Assembly: GCF_004027225.2 (NCBI RefSeq)
Contig: NC_044278.2
Span: forward strand, 80,178,923 to 80,242,922
Length of the DNA stretch: 64,000 nt
Source of the DNA: Strigops habroptila
Lineage: Eukaryota; Chordata; Aves; Psittaciformes; Psittacidae
Direction of reading: 5' to 3'
Of this stretch, positions 30,901 to 42,900 are shown piece by piece. The notes below the pieces were generated by a model. It did no database searches, was not told where the DNA came from, and saw only the letters and a list, made by a program, of their open reading frames with translations. Both the position numbers and the translations under genes were made by a program. The first letter of the stretch is position 1. Every line of letters starts with the position of its first letter.

Positions 30901-33900
30901 TTTTAGGCTGAGGCTTAAGCTTTGGAATGACAAACAAAATTTCTTCTGTGCTTTCATTTTTATTGGAAACAGGGGAAAAAAACCCAAACCCAAACATACT
31001 TTGTAATAACATGAGGGCAAAGACATATCCATATTCATCAGTATTTTATCCTACAGCAGAAACTATCTGTAAGACCCAAATTTGAACCAAATCTCTGATG
31101 CCAGTGAGTAAAACGATTTTACCTCTCGCTTAAATACCTTTTACTAATGCCTTTGAGTGTGGCTTCTGCACAAGCCATAGTTGTCTTTAATCAAGGACAT
31201 CTACAAAGCTTCAAGAAAAGAGAAATAGAATAAAATTTTACAATATGAAGAAAGGGTATGTAGGATATAATTCACTATATCAAACTAGAAGCCTGTGCAG
31301 CTGAAGCCTTATAAATGTGTAGGACATTCAGGGTACATTAAGCTGCACCCTTTATGCTCCTCGTGGTTGCAAGAAAGAAGGATAGACAGGGAGAGGGAAG
31401 GCAGAGGAAGAGGGAGAGAGAGATTAAAAGAAAGAGGAAGGGATTGTGTAGGGGTAAGAGAGACTAGTATTTCCTACATTAATCTTCTTCTCCAGTGTGC
31501 AAGCCTTCCTCTTCTCCCAGGTGGAGAAGGCCTAAGGCCTCAATAATTTCTTATTATTTGTGTACTATAATGCAGGTATTACATTCAAATTATATTTCTT
31601 AGTACCAGGTGAAATTCTCTTACCTTGAAGCAAGTCGAATGACAGCAAATTTGCAAGGCATCTAAGATCATTTTGGCATCTATGCCCAAGGGCTTCCTGC
31701 AGTATGTACATATATCTTTTCCAATTATACTCCTGCGTATATAATACAACATCAACTGTCAGAAAAAAAGCTGCCATTGAAATCTCAAGGAGAAAATTGA
31801 TAAGCTTAGGGCACTAGGTGGAAAAGACATTTGTATACTGTACAATGGCCATAAATGGAAAAATGCCATGTGTATGTTCCTTCCATTCTAGTTGACAGCT
31901 GTAATATACATGCTCCTGTGATGAGCAAATTGCTGAGCATAATTGTCAACTAGCAAAAATACCTTGATAGCAAGAATGGTGTTCTCTGGTGAACTGAATG
32001 ATTTCAAACAGTAATGAGACTGTATTAAGCTGCTGAATGTCTGGGAGCATGTATACTAAATGGGGATGAAGTGGAGGATAATGATTTTTACATTTTAATT
32101 ACAAAAGAAAATTGGTAGTTGAATTTAAACTGCCATCATTTGGTCAGTCTGATAAAGAACTATCTTCTATGTTGTGGTAGAGCCTGAAAACATAGGCAGA
32201 AATCCTACCTTCATTGCAGTTATAGTGAACACATGCATAGAACAACCTAGCTGGTATTCATACTAATATTTTTAAAAATTTTCTTGCCTCTTTTTGCATT
32301 CTTATGTGGCATTAATACGTACTTTCCCTAGATACAAATTTTGATGCATCTAGTATCAACTGTACTTGCTCCTTTCCGCTCAATACTAAGCCACTGTACT
32401 AATATTTAATCATTCCCAGAGTCCTTTATACTTACTTTGGAAAAGATATAAAAAAAATCTTTATTTCCAAGTAATGGGACTGTGCAGATTATCTGAACTG
32501 AAAATAGTGACCATGTTTAGTTTAATTTTTTTTTTTTTTCATGAGGTAAGATATTACTGATGAACAAATACCCTTCTTATATTTGGGGATATTTTAGCTG
32601 GTGTGAAAACACAGAGTTTTTAACAGCATTGTCATGTGAAGCTACTCCTCCACATCTGTACATAAAGTTGGTCATTACAGACACCATCCCCAAAAAGGAA
32701 GGAAATTTTGCAGGCTAAGCAGCTGCCCAAGGTAGAAACCTACAGAATCACAAAGCCAACTCTATCACTTAGGGCATTGGCTATTGTTTCTATAGATATT
32801 TTAAAATGTCAGCTGTGACAAGCCTAACATAACATTAGGCTGATGAACTGTGGCAATGATTTGATGGCAAGACCCCACTGAAAGGGAGCTCCATATGAAA
32901 AGCTGTCTGACAAGCCTAATGGTGACTTCCACTGCTCTCTTTTGTCTGAATACTTGAATGCTTATGCAAAATGTCTGTGTCCTTTGGTACTCTACAATGT
33001 TATCAATGTGTACTTACCGATCGGAAGTAGAATAAACAGTTTTGATAGTATTTCCAGTTATATTTTTGTCATAGGTACCATATGACGATTTGCTGTGAAT
33101 CAGTGAGAGAAAAGCAATTACTAAACAGTATTTTTTATTTTTAAAGGTTTCACTGCACTGATGATAATATGCAAATAAAACTAATGTAACATGCTTGTGA
33201 AAAAAAAGAAAAAATCATCATACTTGGTGATAAATTATCTTCCTCTATTTTCACAGCCATTAAGAAAAATATATAAAATTATAACAAACAAACACAAATT
33301 AGAAATATAGCATCCTTAGACAATGTTCTGTTGCTGAATGATTCTTCAACATTTCAAAATTAAATCCATAAGCCCATTGAGCAAAATCTACATGATAGTA
33401 TTGAGTTTGCCTGTGCTGAGATACCAGCGTAAATGATACACTTCAGGAAATGGTGACACACTGCTTTTTCCCCTTTTTCCCCCCTTCTTTCACTAGCCTT
33501 CAAAGAGCTGTCAAACAGCCAAACAAAATTACCGTACACCCCTCGAAGTAGAGTGAGGATCTTTATAATGCAGGCTGTTCAATGTGAGATTTGTGCTCAC
33601 TACAGTAACTGTATTGTTCCTTGTATCAGAGTGGGAAGGAATATACTGAATTTAACTATCAGGGAAGCTAAATCTTCCTTTGTAACTGTCCCAGTTCTAG
33701 TTGCTTAACTGTCAGTTTTGTTTGCATGGAAGGGATGGTCATGTATGTGACAGCTGAAGAAGTTATCTTGCCATACATGTTTTGAACATTTCTGAACTGA
33801 TTTAATTATCCTATTCCTCCAGAAATTCATAAGGTATATGGTAATTATTACATTTCATATCACTCTTGAATAATGTTTAGCAATGTTAGGAACCATTTTT

Positions 33901-36900
33901 TATAATCACGTGGATTTGCAGAACATGTATTTTTTTCAGAGAAAGTATAACAAACTGATAACATGCATGTGTAAGGTGTTAAACAGCCCAGACAGATACA
34001 CTTTTCTACATACTTGTCTTTTGTAATGTGTATGTGTCTTACTTGATTTCTACGCAATACCAGAAATGTATAAAAATTGCACAATTACTGAGAAGCTTAA
34101 ATGATAATTGTTTTATTTACCTTTCATAGAACATAACAACATGCTTGCTACTTAATAGTTATGTACAAACCTGGGTTTGCTCACCACAGAGAAAGTACCT
34201 CCTCAAATGAACACCCAGTGCTCCATCTACCTTTCAGGCAAGATGAAAGTAATCTTACTAAGTTGGAAAGCAAACTGAAGCTAAGTAATCATCTTCTGAA
34301 AGAGTTTTTATGGCTATTTTTGCCCTGACCAAGCTAGACACGTGCACAGCACACGTCACAAGGTGAAGTATATTGGTGTTGCAAGTCCCTAAAGTTTCTT
34401 GCTGTAGTGAAAAGTGGCACAGGAATATGGTCTCTTTATTCCTGTAAAGTGTGGGCCTGTCTGTGCTTCTTTTTGTGATTAAGTTTTCTTCCCCACCCCA
34501 AGTCTTCCATTTAACTCGTTGTATTTAGCTGCAGAATCCAGTGCTGAGTCAGGTTGACATTTCAAATCATCTAGTTAAATCAGGTTTGAGATCAGGGCAA
34601 AGCGAGTCCTGTGCACTGCACACTCACCATAATACAGGTATTTAGTTGCAACATGCCTGAAAATAACACTGCTTATTTCACAGAAAACTGTATAAAGAAA
34701 AATACTTTTCTCAGGTGTCCCAGCGTAGACAAGTGTCCCTTGAATTTTAATAACTGGCTAGAGTATTATGGTTGAAATACACAAAACCATATACATCCAC
34801 ATCTTAAAAAATAAGTGTGCTGTATAGTAAAAAAACCCCTATGAAACTACAGCAAAAATATTTTCAAAGCATCAGTTTCTAGTCTTGCTAACTGAAAGTG
34901 TGAGGAAATGCAGAACCTTTCAAATAAATGCATAATCTGACAACTTGACAAGACACTAAGTTAAAACCGAGCCACAATGCAGCCTTGAGACTGCATATCT
35001 GATCAAGTACCTTCTTTCAGTGTGTATCACCCACTCCTCTACTTGCTGTGGTGTGACTTGTTTATGCAGCAAACTACTCAACAGTAAATACTCTGTAGAA
35101 CCTATTGCATAAACCCTGAAAGAATAACCTGCAAAGACCATTCATTTGGTAAGCTTTCATGAATTAAATTGTGATTAAAGCTTCGGATACGGGGTATACA
35201 TTTTGTCAAGTGTAAGGTAACACTGCATAGTGAAGCACATTCTTTGCCCTGCATTCTTGCATTATTATTCTCTATTTTGATTTTCAAAGATAATCAAAAG
35301 CTGTATGTCTGCAAAATTAATTTTTGTGTGGAATATTCATTTAAAGTCTTAAAATTGTATGCTGTTTCTTTTTTCCTGCTATATGGAGTTTTGGGTTTTT
35401 CTCAGCCAATTTATGGGCTTGGCCTGAAAGACCACGCAAAAGTTGCAGAATATGCAAATTTCAACCACACTCCAACCTCCTACAGAAAATATAAGAAAAT
35501 GAGAGATCAAAGATCCTGTGCTCAGTCACACCCACACCAAGACTTAGGTGTGCATAAGCTTGACAACTGGGACATTGGCCATGGCTCCTATGAAATACCA
35601 GACTATGACTGCTATATTCCTTGTTAGTAAGGCTCAGTAGAAAATTTCTCCTCTCTTTTGCAAGTCATCAGCCTTAACTCAGGTGGTTCACGACCACTAT
35701 ACAGCAGTACAACACCTTACATATAGGACTATATCTTTAAATAATCCTGTTTACATTAATACTTAATTAATCCACATAGATGAGTGGGTTGGTACTGAAG
35801 GGCGGTTTTCCTAATGGAAAAAGGTCTTTCATTCAAAATTATATGTTATATTTTTTGTTGTCATATTTACTTAAAATGCATGTTGACTGTGAAGAAACAC
35901 GTATTTCCTTTATTCCAATGATTTCCTGTTACCAACAGACCTGGTCTTTAGTTAGTTCTATTAAATATCCCCACATCACATTTTTCACTCAGATTTGCAA
36001 TACATGTGTTTGTAGAGCTGGAATCCACCTAGAGGAAGAGTATTGCATGAGAAATGGTTTTTAAGATAGTTTGTACCTGGTCAAAAAGTCAGAAGCCCAC
36101 ATTACAGTTTCAGTGATTGGGATAAGAGATACTACATGTGTTCAGATTCATCCCATATAGTTTTAGGAACTTAATAGGTACTTGAGTGTAATGTTTCCCT
36201 TACAGCCTCTAAAAGAAATAAGCTCCCTGAGAGTGTGCTGTATCTAACATGCAGGAAATGCCTTTCCTCTTTGATTGTATAAGAATTCTGGTGTAACTGC
36301 TCTCCCAAATTTCATGCCTCAGCTACATCTCTAGAGCTACACAGGCTATGTCTTGTGCTCCCCACTCTGTGTGCTAGAGCTATGCTCTGTGGGCCACCAT
36401 ACATGGGATCCTGGAAGCAGAATTTGGAAGGGGGTTACCATCTGTCCAGAGACCAGGGTAAAGTTTCTAAACATCTCTGAAATTTCTTGCACAGACGGAT
36501 TCTCTTTAGACGATATGGTTCTCAATTCATTGTCCACAGTACCTGGTCTTTCTTTCACTGTCACTGTAGTAGTTTGTTTCTGGGAGATTATTTAGAGCCC
36601 TTGGAGGATTTTCATATGCTTGCTCAGTTATTCTAAAAAAGAGAAACCATACAACAAGAAAACAAACACCTTTTAGAAATTATTTTCAGCTACACAGCTT
36701 TCAGTTACACTTACACCCATAAATGTAGAAGCTTGGGCTAGAAACAGTAGGTAAAAGAAATTTATCTTTCTCTTATTGTTGTTAAATTGTTGCTTGTGAA
36801 AAATAATGGAATCAGTGACCTATAATTTTAAGTCCTCTAGTTAATGCTCGCAGATATATTCATATCAGAAACTTCATCTAACTTTAATCGAACTCTGGTT

Positions 36901-39900
36901 TCCTTAAAGTGCTCACTGAGGTTGTCAACTATGCAGTAATGTCCGAGTGGTTGATAGCACTCTGCATTTTCTTGGCAGTATTCTATAATGTTTTATTATT
37001 AGTCTTACTATATCTTAGTTCCAAATCTATTTTTTTATATATATATAATACAGTTATGTTTTTATTAGAAATGACCAGCTAAACAGATATGTAATTTTCA
37101 AAAGCAGGATTACGATTCAAGTAAATGAAATGTTGTCTCCTGCAGTTTTCCCTGACACAAACATGACATGCAACCAAATATAACAATAAATCTTGTCAGA
37201 CAAATTATAGGATTTAAGGAATAAGCACTAATAATGTTTTTGATGATTTTACAAAGCAGCTCAGACAAAGGCTGCTTTTGTTTGATTCTGCCAAAGGTTA
37301 TATTCTGAAACAACTTGATTATTATAAGCCTTAACTCTGGATGTTTGGTCTGCAGCTTGATTTATTTCAGTGAACTTGCCAAGGTCTGAAGCTTTGCTAA
37401 ATGAACTTGCTCAGTGCTGATCACTGTTTTATATGCATAGCATGCTGCATGAAGCAGCACCCTCTATTGTGCCTGACTCCTAATCTGTCAGGCCCCCTTT
37501 CAGAACTAAAAGAGAAACTCATTCACCGTAGATATTCAGTATATGCTCCTCTGGTCAAATTGTCAAGTGGGACTGCTAAAATAAATAGTAAATTTTATAT
37601 TAAAAAGAGCAAAACTGCTTATGTATACAGCTAGCTAAGTTCTTCCTTTTCATTTAGATATACAACTAAACGGGAGACTCAAAAAAATACCATCAGAATG
37701 GTACCTAAGAATATAATACTAACTTCACTTGAACTGACCAAAATGGATCTTTCTTTCTCCAAATAATAAAACCTAGTAGCAGTGAAAATTTTACTCTATG
37801 AATGCATTTACTTATATTTCTTTGAGATGCTAATATCTGAGTTCACAAGACACCTAGATAAGCACAAAAATACCTATGAAGATCTTGTCACCAGGCATTT
37901 TCATTCACTACAGGAGATTATAGGTTTGAGTCATTGCTTATAATCAAAATACATGTAGCTATACTGTTATATTTGGTTAATCAGGCATATTTTAGAAATA
38001 ATAGAGATATCTTACTCAAGTTATGCAAATTCTGCTTGCTCGTTTTAGGAATTCTCATTTTCTGGTACCATACAAACCAGCTACAACTCTTGATATTGAC
38101 TGTTTAGATTTTAGAAAGAACTATGAATTGAGTCTCACTGCTTTGTACTTTGATCATTAGCAGACTTCACTTCAGTGTGATCACCAAGGTCCTCACCTCT
38201 GTGAAAGTGAGGAAGACCTCTGAATTAATCAAATTATTTGATTCAAGCTAAACATATTAAATGGGTTGATTTATTTATGTTGAAGAGAAAAACTATATGC
38301 ATGGGAAAGATTTCTGGCTACACTGAGTATGTATTAGAATTGTTTAATATCCTAAGTGTTTAGCTAGTTATGAAGTGAGAGTCTGTATTTAGTTATATAT
38401 TAAATATTAATAGAATAATAAAAATTATTTCATTATTTATTAATATGTAATAATATTAAAATATTGAAATATTTATAAATTATTTATGTTTACTAGCCTG
38501 TATGTAATGAGGAATTTTAAAAAGTTAAAATTCTATGGTTTAAATCAAATAAAAATAATAATTTTGACTTCTCTAATGATTTTTACCGAACAGAAAAAAA
38601 TATATAAAAGTAAGATTATACTTCAATATTTTTCTGTTTATCTATCTCCAGTGTGATACTATTCCAAACTACTAAAAAATGCTAAGTTCATTGTAGCATT
38701 GCAGGATAATTCAGGTTGGAATTCAGGGATGTCAGGAGGTGTCTAGTCCAACCTCCTACTCGAAGCAGGGGCAGATCTGAGATCAGAGCAGGTTGCTCAG
38801 GACTTTTTCTAATTGGGTCTAGAAAAACTCCAAGGACAGAGATGGCCCAGCTTCTCCAAGCAACCTGCTCCACTGCTGGACAGTCCTCCTTATATCCAGC
38901 CTGGATCTTTCTTGTTTCAATTTACGACTGCTGTGTTGCATTGTGTTGCCAGGTGAAGGGCCTGCCTACATCTTCTGAACTGACTATGGCTCTATCGTTT
39001 TAACTTGATAGCATAATTTCATTCAGTACAGGCACCAGCACCATGAGCTATGGAGATTGCTGCCAAAATTCTTTGCTTTGTCATTATACCCAGCCCAGAT
39101 TCCTCTCACAACTGCTGTTATCTAGGGTTGTATACAATCTCTATTTTCATGTATTAGCATATGTCACCCACACAATATATTAATATAATTTTACATTAGT
39201 ATTTTATAGTAAATGATCTGTAATTAAAAATAATAATGTTATCCATTGAAGAATTGTTTAAAATGAAAAAAATGGCAACATTGGTTCTCATTTGCAAATG
39301 AATAATGAATCTAAGGAAAAAGATTAATTTCTTATTTATGATGTTCCTCTTCCATATTTAAAAAAGATAATTTTTGGTTTAACTGAGCATTTCACATTAA
39401 TTTAAAGAACTTTGATGGTCATGCCCTATCTATTTAGAATTACATTACGATAAAGTCAAGTATTACCTGTGTTTCTTCCACACTGAGTTATTCATATTTA
39501 CTATCCTGTATTTAATGAAGAATTTTTTAAAGTTAAAATTCTATAGTTTAAATCAAATAAAAATATTATTTTTGACTCCTCTAACAATTTATATAGAACA
39601 GAACCTATTAATTCTAATATCTCAACCACCAACATTTTATAAACATATAAGGGAAATAGTATGACATCCTTGCCTCTTATTTTTCTGAACAGCAGTATTT
39701 ATTTCAGTAAAATCCTTAAGGTCTTTTCCTCTGAAACAACAAACAAATACAACTGTTAGAATATTCCCCCTATATGAGAAGAGGTAAAGTGTAATAAAAG
39801 AAAGAAATATATTTATGCACACATTTAAAAGGGAAAAAGTAAATTGTTAGTTAAGTTTATGTTTAAGATCTGCAAACACTTATGTTATCGGCCATAATAA

Positions 39901-42900
39901 GAAAATATGTTTACAATTTTCCACTAGCAAGGTAAAGTTAAGTTCTGTACAATTAAATAAAAAACATCACCTTGTACATCTAAGAAAATAAAAACGTTTT
40001 GTTTAACCATATCAATGCTGTAGTTTAAGAGTTTTCTTTGCCAGTGAAGATAGTGAAGGATAAACAAAAACTTTCAAAGAACTTAGTATTAAATTACAGG
40101 TTCCAAGCAGCCTAATCCTTGTTTGCATTATTAATTTGCAAAAAAATATGTTTTTACTTTAAGTAAGAAACGTCTGCTTCTTAAGATGACACCTAAAATC
40201 ATGTCCAAATGTCCACATATTTTTGCTTCTGGAATGACAAGTTACCTCTGTATGTAACCATAGTTAACAACTAAAGCATTGATTATGTCTGTACTTATAA
40301 TGAAAATGTAAGTGTCCAAAGACTCACAAAGTTTACATATTAGGAAATGTTACTTTAATTTCATAAACGCAATTAAATTAGTGGCTAGTATTTCTTCTGG
40401 ACTTTTTCATTATTACTATTATCATCATCATCATTATCGTTATTAAATGATTCAGTGAATTAGAGAATGGAATGACCTATGAAAAGTAATCTAGCCAATG
40501 TAAAAACCTCTGATTCTTTTTAAGTAGAAGTAGGGAGCAAAAGCAAAAGGCTAAGTTAGTGCTGTGATAACTTGGTCACTTCAATCCGTAATAGGTGTAT
40601 TAATCTTAAAACTTTGGATGCCTCTTATAATTCAGTAGCGTCTCAAAGTCTTGGAGTCTATCCTAATGAATTCTCTGTGAATTAAAATTTGCAAGTTATC
40701 TGTAGAATTTTGGTGTAAGGTGTGACAAATATTACGTAGCTCTTACTAGCACAGTACCCTGGCAGCTCCTCGTTTTCTGTGTGCTTAAGAGCTGCTTACA
40801 GACCACAAGAAACTTAACTTGAAACACATTGAACTGATGTGCTGTTCAGAAATATAAATTCAAGCTGTTTTTTATGGATCACTGCCCTTGCTGACTGCAA
40901 TGCTTTGTTACACCTCTTGCAGCAACACTTATCATCCAAGAGTTCTACAATATTCTGTTTAACTCCCCTTCTCTAACTATATTAAGATTTTTCTTTATCG
41001 AGGAAGCATATCAGGCATGTATGGAAGCTTGCCATACTTATTACTTGCTCAGCTGGTAGTACACATGCTAGTTAATTAATCTGTATTTTTATATTCATTA
41101 TTCTGTATAAGGAATGCTATTTATTATTCTATAAACATTTTACAGATTTGCAGCATTACCTTTCCTGACATTCTCATAGTTACAAACTACTCACTGCCTT
41201 AGAAAAGCAGGGCCTGAGAAGCTTTGAAGACTTACTCCTTGTCGCTTGTGAAAGAATCTGGATTCACTTTGAGTTGGTTGTCAAGATTTTGGTTCCTTTG
41301 GAGACAGAACAAAGCCAGACCAAATCACAATTAGCTGTCAATTAGCCAAATTAAATACTCACTTAAAAAGAAATTGTAATTGTCACATTCTTTATGAAAG
41401 ACAAAATTAAACTGATGAAAATTTCAAAACATACATCATTTAGTAATTCGAAGATATTCATAGACACAGCCACATGCCCCCCATATGCACATTAGCACAC
41501 ACTCTTCCTGGAATAAGAAGACCAAATTATGGTTTGGAAACAACAAGTTATACCTAATACTTATGTTAGAAAGGATAATTCCCACTGAACATGCATCGTG
41601 GACAACTTCAAAGAGTTCCTGACCTCTAACATGCTATAACAAAAATCTTTACCAGACAATTCACTCAGCCAAGTATTCCTGATATGTGCATGAACAATTT
41701 CTTATCTAAAACGTAATCATGGATTAAGTGTTTTTGGCTAAATCAGTTAAAAAGTCCATTAGCTATTTGGAAGGCTATCTAGACCAGCTCCTTCCTAATC
41801 AAGCCTTCCCTTCTCACAAGAAATTTGACGTTTAAACTGAGGGATGCTAAGAATCAGTTACATCCACTGATTCTTGAATAGAAGTGGCATGTGATTTATT
41901 AATATTATCTGATGCAAGGAAAAAAAATAATCTCCCTTGTTGGTTTATTAATTTTCTTTTTTCAATATAGCAAGATTAAAAATATAATATATATTAGTGT
42001 AACATAACTATTAAAAATAGAAATGGAAATAAATGTCTTTTATACTCTTTGAATGGAACATTTAGTAGGATCAAGTCAAAACATGGTGTGTTGCTTTGAC
42101 TTCCTTTATTTCCCTTCAAAGCACTGCATTGGTATTATCACGTCTATAAAACACTTGATTTCTGTGAAAATGCATTTTGCAACTGCAAATTCTTCTACTG
42201 AAAAACTTTCAGCAACTTTACCTAAAGATTTACCATCTAATAACCTTAACTCACTACTAAAAAGTTGGAAAACTGACTCCTCAAAAAAAAAGCAATGGGA
42301 AAAGAGTGATGCCCATGATGGTACAACAGTGCCCCCACTGCAGGACCTGTTCTGTAACCTGATAGTCAACAATGTTCCATATATTTCCTTACTGACATTT
42401 CATTCTGAACAGTTCTGTCTTAACACAATATCTCAGTGAAACATAAAGACAGTCTTTTCAGATTTCTTCCTGGTCATATTTGTCAGCTTTGGGGCTCCCT
42501 TTGAAGAGATTATTGAGATCTCTGGGAATGAAACAAAACTAGTTCAATGCAAGGAGAGTCTACTGCCATTCATCTAGAGTACCAGACCAGTCAGTAATAC
42601 ATCTACATATTATATACTTTTGCAAATTCTTTTTAAATTATCACAGATTTCACACTTTTCAGTTCTCCTCCAGAAGCTGGAGTGTTGGGGTTATCCAGAA
42701 ATATCCTTTCTTTTATGAACTCGATGGCAGTTTGCTTCCTCAGTACTTGGAGGCAGCAACACTAAAATGATAATAAGTCTAATAAGACCTCAGGCAGTTA
42801 TTTTGTTAACTTACATTTCTTCAAGAACAAATCTCTAGCTTGTGCATGTGTCTGGCTTGAGTAAAACATTATTATTCTTGTATCCTCCATTCTTTTAAGT

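Larger units (their letters stand above)
28713..31623 (-). other. SCEL: SCEL intron between the two LIM exons
   Basis: An AT-rich intron of about 2.9 kb. It holds a CR1 3' tail (29973-30090) and a purine-rich low-complexity stretch near 31366-31445. No coding signal was seen apart from short chance frames. Confidence 0.85.
38199..39673 (-). other. SCEL: SCEL intron between repeat exons (GC-AG type)
   Basis: An intron of about 1.5 kb whose donor is GC instead of GT. It contains an old CR1 fragment in reverse orientation (about 38693-38945) and both copies of a roughly 105-base direct repeat. Confidence 0.82.
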
